Shown: positions 25,184 through 33,041, counted from the first letter of the stretch. The stretch is DNA of 64,000 nt from Clostridiales bacterium (GCA_019418225.1 DYCF01000009.1:1-64000), one strand, 5' to 3'. Translations and numbers: made by a program. The notes: a model not told the origin generated them from the sequence alone.

Positions 25184-25258
25184 AATGTTAATAACAACAT
25201 TTAATGTCAATTAATGTCTAAAAATGTCTTGACATTTATAGAGGTGTAGAGCTATACT
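25184..25258 (+). promoter_or_regulatory. Promoter with 10-bp-phased AATGTC operator repeats
   Basis: The -35 TTGACA (25229-25234) and -10 TATACT (25253-25258) are 18 bp apart. AATGTC occurs at 25203, 25213 and 25223, exactly 10 bp apart, and its inverse GACATT at 25231 makes a palindrome with the third copy over the -35. Degenerate copies are at 25184 (AATGTT) and 25197 (AACATT). Helically phased hexamers are typical binding sites of ribbon-helix-helix proteins. Confidence 0.8.
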
Positions 25259-25300
25259 GTGTACATAACAGCTTGGAAATAACAGGAAGGAACAGACAGC

Positions 25301-25834
25301 ATGGAAAACAACATATCACAAAATATGCAAGGTCTTTGGATTGATCTTGACATTCTTAGAGATTCAAATTTATCACTTCAAGAAAAATTCGTATTAGCAA
25401 TCATTAAGGCACTAGATAAACATAATGGTTGTTTCGCATCAAACAAATACTTTGCTGAACTCCTACAAGTTACATCTAAGCGAGCAAGTGATATTATTCA
25501 ATCACTTATTAGCAAAAAGTACATAACCTCAACAATTGAGGACCATTATAAAAGAACAATAAAAATAGCAACTCAGGAGCAAGAGGAACAGCCTATAGAG
25601 GACGAGATACAAGAAGCACCTGACAATGTAATTCCTTTTGAAAAGGTAAAGAAGAAAGAGCCTTTAATGTATAAGGGGATAGACCTTCATAGTTTTGATA
25701 AGGAAGCACTTGAAAGATTAAAAAATATGATACCTGCAGTTAAAGAATTACTAGAGCAGGCAACAAATAAACTTAAATTGCAAGAAGAACCTAGCGAATG
25801 GCAAGGAATAAACCAACTAGTATTAACAACTTAG
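25301..25834 (+). CDS. Winged-helix replication- or partition-associated protein
   Basis: A 177-residue protein. The N-terminal 90 residues are a helix-turn-helix/winged-helix domain (WIDLDILRDSNLSLQEKFVL, then FAELLQVTSKRASDIIQSLI and KKYITSTIED), resembling the DNA-binding half of plasmid and phage replication initiators. The C-terminal half is acidic and unrecognised. It is the first gene of an operon with a small RHH protein and a ParM-like actin, so it could be a replication initiator, an operon regulator or a partition adaptor. Confidence 0.65.
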   Translation: MENNISQNMQGLWIDLDILRDSNLSLQEKFVLAIIKALDKHNGCFASNKYFAELLQVTSKRASDIIQSLISKKYITSTIEDHYKRTIKIATQEQEEQPIEDEIQEAPDNVIPFEKVKKKEPLMYKGIDLHSFDKEALERLKNMIPAVKELLEQATNKLKLQEEPSEWQGINQLVLTT

Positions 25835-25843
25835 GAGGATGGT

Positions 25844-26113
25844 ATGGCACGAATTAGTATTACAATTGATCCTCAGCTAAAGATAGATTTAGAACATATG
25901 GCAAAGGCTAATTTTAGAACATTAAATGGCGAAATAAACAAGGCACTTAATTGGTATGTAAAGAATAACCTAGGGGAAGTAGTGGAACCTCAAAGGGAGA
26001 TTTTAACCACACCTACCCATATAGTAGAACCTTTAAGTCATACTCAAACACAAGTACCAGTAGCATCAATAAATATAAAAAATAACATATATGATGAAAT
26101 AGAAGAATTTTAA
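25844..26113 (+). CDS. ParR-like ribbon-helix-helix protein
   Basis: An 89-residue protein: RHH domain in residues 1-45 (ARISITIDPQLKIDLEHMA, then NGEINKALNWYVKNN), a flexible middle and an acidic C-terminal peptide NNIYDEIEEF. It lies 28 bases before the ParM-like gene. In type II partition systems an RHH adaptor binds centromere repeats and uses its C-terminal peptide to cap the actin filament, which fits this layout. Assignment as the adaptor is inference, since a second RHH protein is encoded at 24928. Confidence 0.7.
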   Translation: MARISITIDPQLKIDLEHMAKANFRTLNGEINKALNWYVKNNLGEVVEPQREILTTPTHIVEPLSHTQTQVPVASINIKNNIYDEIEEF

Positions 26114-26141
26114 CAAGCAAGACAGCAGGAGTGAGAACAAC

Positions 26142-27071
26142 ATGGCAAAGAATGTGAAGAATATAGGTGTGGATTTAGGAAATTCAACCATTTGTGTAGC
26201 AGGTATAGATAGTAAGGGCGAAATTATAAAGGCTTATACCTACAGTACATACTCAATGGATACAGCTCTTATGAGTGGAGATATTATTGAATGTAGAGGA
26301 ACAAAATTAGCATTAGGAATAGGGCAAACTACACTTACTAATGTTGACAAGACAAATAGAGAATACATAGAACACCAAATACTTTGGTCAGTAAATGCAG
26401 TATATGGAGCAGGAGTACATTATATTAATTTAGGCGTGGGATTACCTATCAGTATTTATAAGGCTAAGAAAGAACAGTTTAGAGAACAGCTTAAGGCATT
26501 GGGAACTATTGATGGTGTGGTTAATGGAAAAGAAATATCAGTTAATATAGTAGATGTAAATGTATTTGCAGAAGGCTATGCATCTATTAGATCACTAAGT
26601 CAGTACATAGATAAAGATAATACAACACTTCTTATTGATATAGGGATGAAAACAACAGATGTGCTTCTTATAGAATGGAATGGTAAGTTTAGAATTACTA
26701 ATTATGGAACTGTTAATATTGCATTATATGATATTTACAAGGTATTACAAGACAAGATAGCAGCAGAAGGTGTGGAAGTAACTATTGAACAGATTGATAG
26801 GAAGTTTAATAGTGGTAAGCCTATCATTAGAACGGAAAGAGGTGATTTTAATTTAGAGGAACATTTATGTGGCACTATTCATGTATGTAGGGATATTATG
26901 AAAGATGTAGAAAACAAATTTGGCAAGACTATATTACATGACAAAATCTTTACAGGTGGTGGAGCTGAGAAGTTCTTGAAGGTGTTAGATGGAAGGATAA
27001 GAAATAATATTGAGATTGATAAAGAGTTGAGATGGTATAGTAATTGTGTGGGATATCTAATGAGTTTATAA
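26142..27071 (+). CDS. parM: ParM/Alp-type bacterial actin
   Basis: A 309-residue actin-fold ATPase: phosphate-1 motif IGVDLGNSTICVAG (residues 7-20), phosphate-2 motif TLLIDIGMKTTDVLLIEW near residue 168 and an adenosine-type GGGAEKF block near residue 274. Length and motifs match the ParM/StbA/Alp plasmid-segregation group rather than MreB or FtsA. It would form filaments that push apart replicated copies. It ends an operon with an RHH protein, implying plasmid-like maintenance or intracellular positioning of phage DNA. Confidence 0.85.
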   Translation: MAKNVKNIGVDLGNSTICVAGIDSKGEIIKAYTYSTYSMDTALMSGDIIECRGTKLALGIGQTTLTNVDKTNREYIEHQILWSVNAVYGAGVHYINLGVGLPISIYKAKKEQFREQLKALGTIDGVVNGKEISVNIVDVNVFAEGYASIRSLSQYIDKDNTTLLIDIGMKTTDVLLIEWNGKFRITNYGTVNIALYDIYKVLQDKIAAEGVEVTIEQIDRKFNSGKPIIRTERGDFNLEEHLCGTIHVCRDIMKDVENKFGKTILHDKIFTGGGAEKFLKVLDGRIRNNIEIDKELRWYSNCVGYLMSL

Positions 27072-27201
27072 GAAGTGTGATTGAAGATTTTTTATATTAT
27101 ATCTATTGGGGTTGAAAATATAAAAAATATAGATAGAATAGTTGACTAAATTGAGAAAAAATCATACAATATATTTATATTCTGATTTTAGAGGTGATAC
27201 T

Positions 27202-27891
27202 ATGATAAATAATGAAGTTTCACTAGAACAGAGACGAGAATATATACATAATCAATTACAGCAGGAAGACATATTTAAATACATCATTGGATTGCTCAGA
27301 GAAGGTAATGATAAGTTAATACAAGCACAAAAACAATTAAATAAGGGAATGGAAATACAAACGCAAAAGGGAGCTATTGGAATATCTAGGTCTAAAGCAA
27401 TAGGCGATGTGATTTGTAATAGTAAGTTAGGAGGTGCTATAGGAGTGTATACAGACACATTTTTAGCTCATTCAGTAGCACTTCCTAAGCTAGAAAAAGG
27501 TAATATACTAATTACAATTAAATCATGCAATAGACCTGAGGATATTTCTAAGAATCCTTCGTGTTATATGAAAGAGTTTGCACAAGGCAATATTCCGTTA
27601 GATCCACAATTAAATTGTTTTAATGCATTAGGAGAAACTATTAGTAGTAGCATTCCTACTAAATATTATGCAATTTTAGCATATCATTTTAGCACTGATG
27701 ATCATTTAGATTATGTGAAAATGGTATTTTTTGATTCAGAAATGAAACATATTATTGAAGAAATAGATGTGCCAAAGCATCTATTAGGAAATAAGGAGTA
27801 TGTTCCACAGCCTAAGGTAGAATCAATAATATCAAAGGAAAATATTAAGAAGGAAGATTTAAAAGATAAGTTAAAAATAAAAACTAGATAA
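27202..27891 (+). CDS. Unknown protein paired with the HTH-ImmA gene
   Basis: A 229-residue protein from the ATG at 27202 (AGAGGTGATACT upstream); an earlier in-frame start lacks a ribosome site. Residues 20-55 are a helical charged segment (IIGLLREGNDKLIQAQKQLN). An alpha-beta region follows, with YYAILAYHFSTDDHLDYVKM near residue 165. I recognise no family. It lies 20 bases before an HTH-ImmA/IrrE peptidase gene. Such peptidases usually act on, or are regulated with, a partner repressor or toxin, so this may be that partner. Confidence 0.6.
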   Translation: MINNEVSLEQRREYIHNQLQQEDIFKYIIGLLREGNDKLIQAQKQLNKGMEIQTQKGAIGISRSKAIGDVICNSKLGGAIGVYTDTFLAHSVALPKLEKGNILITIKSCNRPEDISKNPSCYMKEFAQGNIPLDPQLNCFNALGETISSSIPTKYYAILAYHFSTDDHLDYVKMVFFDSEMKHIIEEIDVPKHLLGNKEYVPQPKVESIISKENIKKEDLKDKLKIKTR

Positions 27892-27911
27892 TAATAAAAG
27901 GTGTGGATAAT

Positions 27912-29084
27912 ATGAATAACACGGGAGACAGTAGCCCCCTTTTTAGGAAAGAAGGATATAGTTTAATATTAGGCTCTAAAATAAAACAGGCTAGATTATA
28001 CAGGGGATTATCGCAGAGCGAATTAGCAGATAAATTAGGTGTGACTAAACAAGCAATTTCTAAGTATGAAGTGGGCAAGAGTCAATTAAGTGCTGAGATA
28101 ATAGCCTTATTACCCAAAATATTGGGATTTCCTATTAGTTTTTTTATGCAAAAAAATATTCAGCAATATAATATGTCACAAAGTATTATATATTTTAGAA
28201 CTAAAAGTATCTCAAAAAGAACCAAGGAACATTTAGCAACTAAAATACAAATTTTAGATGAAAATATAATGGGATTCTATAAGAAATATATCGATTTTCC
28301 AGAAGTGAATATACCAGATTTAAATGAGTACTTGGGAAAAAATAATTGTAATTATAATAGGGAAGTCATTAGGAATGTAGCTAGGAAAGTAAGGGAAAGG
28401 TGGCAGTTGGGTACACAGCCAATTACTAATTTAGCATATGTTTTACAAAGTAATGGTTTTATCCTAAATAAACAGTATATTGATCAAGATAAAACTGATG
28501 GATTATCACAATGGGTAAATGATACACCATATATATTTACAAGCGCTAATAAAGGGTCAGCAGTAAGATCGAGATTTGATAACGCCCATGAACTTGGACA
28601 TTTATTATTGCATAGGAATGTAACAGCAGAGGAGCAAGGGAGTACAGCGATAGAACGTGATGCTGACTATTTTGCATCAGAATTTTTATATCCAAGTGAA
28701 GAATTTTTAAAGGAACTAAGCGAATATCCAATATGCTTAGAAGCCTTTATTAGTTTAAAAGAAAAGTGGGGAATTTCTATTCAAGCAATTGTTAGAAAAT
28801 GTTTGGATTTGGGATTAATATCAGATGAAAAATATATCTATTTTCAAAAGAGAATAAGTTTTAAAGGATGGAGAAAAAATGAGCCACTTGATGATATTTT
28901 ACCAGTAGAGGAACCTACATTATTAAAAGATGCCACAGAATTATTAATAGATAATGAAGTACTTACTAAACAGGAAATGTTAAATGAAATAAATATGTAT
29001 TCAAGAGATATTGTAGAACTTTGTAATTTACCTGTAGATTTTTTTAACAACAGTTATTCTAATATTATAAAATTATATAACTAA
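27912..29084 (+). CDS. XRE-family HTH regulator fused to an ImmA/IrrE metallopeptidase
   Basis: A 390-residue protein. An N-terminal helix-turn-helix (LGSKIKQARLYRGLSQSELA, ADKLGVTKQAISKYEVGK) is joined to a zinc peptidase domain with HELGHLLLH (HExxH, about residue 225) and downstream ERDADYFASEFLYPSEEF. This is the ImmA/IrrE (DUF955) family. Members cleave phage or ICE repressors or act in stress signalling and toxin-antitoxin modules. The ATG at 27912 is nine bases from AAGGTG; a GTG at 27903 is possible. A terminator follows directly. Confidence 0.88.
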   Translation: MNNTGDSSPLFRKEGYSLILGSKIKQARLYRGLSQSELADKLGVTKQAISKYEVGKSQLSAEIIALLPKILGFPISFFMQKNIQQYNMSQSIIYFRTKSISKRTKEHLATKIQILDENIMGFYKKYIDFPEVNIPDLNEYLGKNNCNYNREVIRNVARKVRERWQLGTQPITNLAYVLQSNGFILNKQYIDQDKTDGLSQWVNDTPYIFTSANKGSAVRSRFDNAHELGHLLLHRNVTAEEQGSTAIERDADYFASEFLYPSEEFLKELSEYPICLEAFISLKEKWGISIQAIVRKCLDLGLISDEKYIYFQKRISFKGWRKNEPLDDILPVEEPTLLKDATELLIDNEVLTKQEMLNEINMYSRDIVELCNLPVDFFNNSYSNIIKLYN

Positions 29085-29089
29085 TCTAT

Positions 29090-29118
29090 GACTTGTCGAA
29101 ACATGACGAGTCTTTTTT
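29090..29118 (+). terminator. Terminator after the HTH-ImmA gene
   Basis: GACTTGTC (29090-29097) pairs with GACGAGTC (29105-29112, one G-U) and is followed by six T. Confidence 0.75.
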
Positions 29119-29173
29119 GTTGTAGAAGAATAGTGAGTAGGATAGAATTTAATTAGAGAATGGAGGGATATAT

Positions 29174-29269
29174 ATGGCAAAAGGAGTAGAATGTTTATGG
29201 TGTGGTGAAAGTACAGCACATGATAAGGAGACTCATAAAGAATGGTCAAATTGTGGTGCTATTTATTGA
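29174..29269 (+). CDS. Zinc-ribbon mini-protein 1
   Basis: A 31-residue protein, ATG at 29174 behind TGGAGGGAT. It contains ECLWCGE (CxxC) and a later SNCGAIY. Its TGA overlaps the TTG start of the next mini-gene, which suggests translational coupling. Function unknown; too short for most gene finders. Confidence 0.45.
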   Translation: MAKGVECLWCGESTAHDKETHKEWSNCGAIY

Positions 29270-29415
29270 GACTTGTGGAATATGGGAATGGCAAATGGGC
29301 AAAATGTAGACATTGTGGAAATGAGACATTACATTTTATAGTTGATGTATTTAGTGAGAATACTCATATTTATAGATGTTCCATATGCAATGCGACATTA
29401 ATTACTCAAGATTAA
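29266..29415 (+). CDS. Zinc-ribbon mini-protein 2
   Basis: A 49-residue protein starting at TTG 29266, coupled to the stop of the previous gene (TTGA). It has two CxxC knuckles, KCRHCGN near residue 13 and YRCSICNA near residue 36, a complete four-cysteine zinc ribbon. Such proteins often bind nucleic acid or a polymerase; no specific role can be assigned. It could alternatively be one half of a single zinc-ribbon gene broken by a frameshift. Confidence 0.5.
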   Translation: MRLVEYGNGKWAKCRHCGNETLHFIVDVFSENTHIYRCSICNATLITQD

Positions 29416-29430
29416 TAGGAGAAGTTGAAG

Positions 29431-30081
29431 ATGTTAGATAAACTAAAACAAAGCATAAATCAAAATTATTTAATGATATCTTCTCTATGTGAAGAAAGGC
29501 TAAAAGCAAATTTTAATTTAATAGATACATTAAGTAGTCCAGTTCATACATCTATTAAGTCAACAATTGAAGTTATAGAGGGGATACGGATTAATTGTTT
29601 TATTCGTGGAATTGTAACAGAAGGTATGACAGAAGAAATGTTTATTTCACATTATAGAAAGTATAGCAATAAGAAACAATTGATTGAACTAATTGAAAAA
29701 CAGAGGCGAACTCATACAGAAATTATTAATTTATTATGTGGATGTATAATTAGAGAAAATTATAAAAAAAATATTTCGATTACAGCGGACCAAATAAACA
29801 AAATTAATTTTCTTATTAGCCTGACAGCAAATGATCTTTATAATTGTCTAATTATGTATGATGAGTGTAAAGATAAAAACTGCTTTTATAAAGAGGAAAA
29901 TCCTAGAGAGTTAGAATTAATAAAAGTTACAAAATCTAAGTTAGAGCAATATGGATATGCTGAGACTAATATTTTTTGTGGAGGAGATGTGGCAATAAAT
30001 AAATACTTTTTTAACTTAATGTCTCAGGATATATTAAGTTATTTTACATACGAAGAATTAATAGATGTATTAAAATTATGA
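29431..30081 (+). CDS. Unknown helical protein, paralogue A
   Basis: A 216-residue, mostly helical protein from the ATG at 29431 (AGGAGAAG upstream). It has no membrane segment and no recognised domain. Conserved stretches shared with the gene at 30408 are KKQLIELIEKQRRTHTEIIN, LLCGCI and QINKINFLISL. It is part of the prophage accessory region beyond the ImmA gene. Its role is unknown. Confidence 0.6.
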   Translation: MLDKLKQSINQNYLMISSLCEERLKANFNLIDTLSSPVHTSIKSTIEVIEGIRINCFIRGIVTEGMTEEMFISHYRKYSNKKQLIELIEKQRRTHTEIINLLCGCIIRENYKKNISITADQINKINFLISLTANDLYNCLIMYDECKDKNCFYKEENPRELELIKVTKSKLEQYGYAETNIFCGGDVAINKYFFNLMSQDILSYFTYEELIDVLKL

Positions 30082-30407
30082 TTACAAAATTAATTTTATC
30101 TCAGTAAATATAGTTTATAAGATAATTCATGTATCTTACTATTTTAAATGAAATTCGAGTTAATATTAAAAGTAGGCGTTGCAAACTAGAGATATAAAAT
30201 AAATTTATTTTATATAATGTCATCAAATGATGGTAGGTTTGTAAATGAAGTAGGGGAATTTGAATTAGTAGTTTTCCAAGGTAGCGTTTTGCGTATAGTT
30301 AGACACACTATAATTTATATAAAGTATAGCGTAATAAAATTCATAGTGTATGAAGTAAATGTGATATATAAGTACATACAGTAGAAAATAAGAAAGGTAA
30401 GCAGGGA
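30082..30407. other. Non-coding gap between two paralogues
   Basis: This 326-base AT-rich gap contains the second copy of the 17-mer found at 1341-1357 (here 30184-30200) and several TATAAT-like boxes (for example near 30310). No ORF, stable hairpin or known RNA is visible. It probably holds a promoter for the gene at 30408. Confidence 0.3.
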
Positions 30408-31058
30408 ATGAAGAATACTTTTAATAATATAGTACAGTATTATCCAGAGGTTATTGAGAATTATATGAAGGTAGAAAGTTTATTGGATGTAAAAGCAAAT
30501 GGTTTAAGTATGACTATAAATTTATTAGAAACCACTAGAATTCTTGTTTTTTTAGAACAAGTAATAAAAGGAGAATATACTATAAAAGAATTTAGTGAGG
30601 CTTATAAAGAATATGCAAATAAAGTACAGCTCATAGACATTATAGAAAGACAGAGAAGAAGTTATACAGAAATCACAAATATTTTGTGTGGAATTATTGT
30701 AGAAAAAGCATTAAAAGAGAAAAAAGTAATTAGTTGTCAACAAATAAATCATATTAATTTTTTATTAGATTTGGGAATTATTGATTTATATAATCTACTA
30801 AAAATAGAAGAAAATAGGGAGAATACCGAAGAAGAAAAAGGGGTAATAAGTAGAAGGCAGATTAAGGAGCTACAAATGGGGAATGTCATACTTGCAAGAT
30901 TAGAACAATATGGATATATAGAGACTGGTACTGTGGCTTATATGTATGGAACACCAGGATTTAGTGAATTATATTTAGATCTGATTGAAAATATTACAAT
31001 AGGATATTCGATTAAACAATTAGAACAACTTGTCAGGGAAGAGTTGTGCAATGATTAG
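30408..31058 (+). CDS. Unknown helical protein, paralogue B
   Basis: A 216-residue paralogue of the 29431 protein: KVQLIDIIERQRRSYTEITN, ILCGII and QINHINFLLDLGIIDLYNLL align with it. Both are predicted helical and soluble. The start at ATG 30408 follows AGGTAAGCAGGG. The duplication and the separate upstream region suggest independent expression and diverged specificity. Function unknown. Confidence 0.6.
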   Translation: MKNTFNNIVQYYPEVIENYMKVESLLDVKANGLSMTINLLETTRILVFLEQVIKGEYTIKEFSEAYKEYANKVQLIDIIERQRRSYTEITNILCGIIVEKALKEKKVISCQQINHINFLLDLGIIDLYNLLKIEENRENTEEEKGVISRRQIKELQMGNVILARLEQYGYIETGTVAYMYGTPGFSELYLDLIENITIGYSIKQLEQLVREELCND

Positions 31059-31085
31059 TGTATAAAGGTGATAAGAAAGGGGAGT

Positions 31086-31424
31086 ATGATGGAGGGTTGG
31101 AAGATAGAATTTGTGTTGCCAAAACTAAGAGGGTGTAAAAATGAACAAGATCATAAGAGGGTTTTAGTAAAAGATGAGACTATAATTAGTTTAAAAATTG
31201 ATGATATGTCCTTAAATATACTTCTTAATTGCACAGATGAACTTAAAAGTAGTTTTTGCAATGATGAAACACTTAAGGAAGACATACAGAGCATAATAGA
31301 TAATATGGTTAGTTTAGATATGATAAAATATTATTATGTAAGCAAGTTTCAACTAGACTTTACAAATAAAAAGGGACAAATAAATCTAAATTATCCTAAA
31401 GTTAATTTAATGGAATTAATGTAG
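31086..31424 (+). CDS. Hypothetical prophage protein
   Basis: A 112-residue protein (start ATG 31086 or 31089 behind AAAGGGGAG). It begins EGWKIEFVLPKLRGCKNEQD and contains an alpha-beta pattern with two cysteines. No family recognised. It follows paralogue B by 27 bases and is probably in the same transcript. Confidence 0.5.
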   Translation: MMEGWKIEFVLPKLRGCKNEQDHKRVLVKDETIISLKIDDMSLNILLNCTDELKSSFCNDETLKEDIQSIIDNMVSLDMIKYYYVSKFQLDFTNKKGQINLNYPKVNLMELM

Positions 31425-31442
31425 ATTATAGGAGGCAAATAT

Positions 31443-31661
31443 ATGGGTGTATGTAAAAAATATAAAATGGAAATTGGCTCGATAATAGATAAATTAGATG
31501 AAATTTGTAATGAAAGATATTATGAGAGAGGAACAGGAGAGTGTAAGGCCAGCACAATAGCTAAGAATATTAAAAGTGAATTTATTAGATTGATTGATAA
31601 GATTGAGAATAATAAAGAATCTGTTGGAGAGGAAGTAAATAGAATACTGAGCAAAAAATAA
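31443..31661 (+). CDS. Hypothetical small helical prophage protein
   Basis: A 72-residue charged helical protein (MGVCKKYKMEIGSIIDKLDE). AGGAGG lies just upstream of the ATG. It is the last gene of this rightward transcript, before a terminator at 31691. Function unknown. Confidence 0.5.
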   Translation: MGVCKKYKMEIGSIIDKLDEICNERYYERGTGECKASTIAKNIKSEFIRLIDKIENNKESVGEEVNRILSKK

Positions 31662-31690
31662 TAAATTCATTAGCAATATAGAATGTCATA

Positions 31691-31720
31691 GGGGATAATG
31701 TTATTAAAACACTATCCCTT
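31691..31720 (+). terminator. Terminator at the end of the rightward prophage genes
   Basis: GGGATA (31692-31697) pairs with TATCCC, followed by six T. It separates the rightward accessory genes from the leftward regulator genes. Confidence 0.65.
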
Positions 31721-31744
31721 TTTTAATGTGCAAAGCTACTAATT

Positions 31745-32182
31745 TTAACTTATAGGTCTAAGCACTGTAAAAGTAGTAAATAAACCAAATAGGATAATAA
31801 AAACAGCAATAATGAGCATCCATTTTACAAAGCGCTTAGTACGCTTTTCATCTCTTTCAGTAAATCGTTTAAATGTAAAAAGTGGACTAAAAGAAAGGAG
31901 TATAACCTGATGAAACGCTTCTGCTAATGTTCTGATTTGGATCGTTTGAGTGGATTTTCGACCATTATCAACCCTTAATATTTTGACTTTACTTTCCCCA
32001 AAATCCTTAAGGGAATAGAGGCGACGTATAAATATTCCAGTAAGAAGGGCCATAATAAGTATGCCAATAAATATCATAGAAAGGCCATAAAAGATATCTT
32101 CTATTTTTACAGCTAAATCATAACCAAATGTATTAACCATCCAATAGTCATATGCTTCTAGAAATTTATAAAATGAACTCAT
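31745..32182 (-). CDS. Membrane protein coupled to the prophage repressor
   Basis: A 145-residue protein with two membrane helices (IFYGLSMIFIGILIMALLTG and VKWMLIIAVFIILFGLFTTF) separated by a cytoplasmic loop with many basic residues (DFGESKVKILRVDNGRKSTQ). Its ATG overlaps the TAA of the repressor gene (TAATG), so the two are made together. No family recognised. Possible roles are superinfection exclusion or membrane tethering of the regulator. Confidence 0.65.
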   Translation of the reverse strand: MSSFYKFLEAYDYWMVNTFGYDLAVKIEDIFYGLSMIFIGILIMALLTGIFIRRLYSLKDFGESKVKILRVDNGRKSTQTIQIRTLAEAFHQVILLSFSPLFTFKRFTERDEKRTKRFVKWMLIIAVFIILFGLFTTFTVLRPIS

Positions 32183-32571
32183 TATTTGTGTTCTCCTTCA
32201 TCTTCATATTCTTTAGCCATCAGCCTAAATTCTTCAATTACTTTACTGAGTTTTTCAGGATTAAACTTCTTATCATTTGTAACATCTAGGAATAGCTTTC
32301 TAAGCTCAGGGTGCTGCATAATAGTATTAACTTCATCACTGGGCATTTTATTATATAGGTCAAAGAGATCTTTTTTATCCACACCATACAGCTCAGCCAT
32401 TGCCATTAACATTGCATCGGAGGCAGGGCGTTTACCATTTTCCACTTGACTAATATAACTACCGGATACCCCTATGTGCCTTCCAACCTTAAATACTGAT
32501 AAGCCTGTTTGTTTGCGATATTCTTTAAGTTTTTCACCGGCAATAACATTTTCCTCTTTAATTTGTCTCAC
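32182..32571 (-). CDS. XRE-family repressor, probable prophage CI-type regulator
   Basis: A 129-residue protein started at GTG 32571, seven bases after GGAGG. An earlier in-frame start at 32643 would overlap the operator region. The helix-turn-helix is in residues 11-60 (GEKLKEYRKQTGLSVFKVGR, HIGVSGSYISQVENGKRP). The C-terminal half is helical and lacks the LexA/CI-type cleavage domain, so it would not be inactivated by RecA self-cleavage. It faces left, with CCTTGGCT operators in the divergent region. Confidence 0.75.
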   Translation of the reverse strand: MRQIKEENVIAGEKLKEYRKQTGLSVFKVGRHIGVSGSYISQVENGKRPASDAMLMAMAELYGVDKKDLFDLYNKMPSDEVNTIMQHPELRKLFLDVTNDKKFNPEKLSKVIEEFRLMAKEYEDEGEHK

Positions 32572-32642
32572 ATCCACACCTCCTGCATTAATTGATATTA
32601 TTAGCATTGCAGTGTCATAATATGCGTTTTCCATCTTTTTCA

Positions 32643-32702
32643 TAGAGCCAAGGATTTAAAGTAGTGATATAGTTATAGTATAAGATTTAAGCCTTGGCTT
32701 AA
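32643..32702. promoter_or_regulatory. Divergent operator region of the prophage repressor
   Basis: A perfect 16-bp palindrome TTAAGCCTTGGCTTAA lies at 32687-32702. A second site with the shared core CCTTGGCT in inverted orientation lies at 32646-32653. They sit between the leftward repressor and the rightward gene at 32731, as expected for lysogeny-control operators. Confidence 0.7.
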
Positions 32703-32730
32703 TCCATATTTTGTATAAGGGGAGTGGCTT

Positions 32731-33003
32731 ATGTATAAGGGGTATAAAGGTATTAAAATAACAAAAAGATTACAAAGATATATAGGTTATGCAAAAACTA
32801 AATATGAAAAGTTAAGTATGATTGGAGAAGTAGATTTGTGGGAGATAATGAACGAATATGAAATGATTGCAGGGCAATTAAAATGTGTACAGCAATATAT
32901 TTATGATTGGATTACAGGAAGCAATGACTATGCAGAAGAGTATACAATGTTAAATTCTATAGATGGGGGAGTGTATGTAAAAAAGAGAGAGCAGGTAGCA
33001 TAA
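32731..33003 (+). CDS. Hypothetical protein divergent from the repressor
   Basis: A 90-residue basic protein rich in Tyr and Lys (MYKGYKGIKITKRLQRYIGY), with helices typical of small phage regulators but no clear helix-turn-helix. It is transcribed away from the repressor from a region with two operators, so it may be a Cro- or excisionase-like lytic gene. AAGGGGAG precedes the ATG. Confidence 0.55.
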   Translation: MYKGYKGIKITKRLQRYIGYAKTKYEKLSMIGEVDLWEIMNEYEMIAGQLKCVQQYIYDWITGSNDYAEEYTMLNSIDGGVYVKKREQVA

Positions 33004-33004
33004 A

Positions 33005-33031
33005 AGGAGATAGTGTGGTGATCTATCTCCT
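33005..33031. terminator. Bidirectional terminator
   Basis: AGGAGATAG (33005-33013) pairs with CTATCTCCT (33023-33031) between the convergent 32731 gene and the integrase gene. Confidence 0.65.
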
Positions 33032-33041
33032 AAAATTAGTA

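Noticed and set aside
2660..29205. GGTGTGG as the host Chi sequence
   Set aside because: A host Chi should also be frequent in the chromosomal half of the window, where I found only one copy.
31745..32571. Repressor plus membrane protein as a toxin-antitoxin pair
   Set aside because: The 145-residue two-helix protein is larger than typical membrane toxins, and the repressor has a normal lysogeny-control setting; no positive evidence for toxicity.
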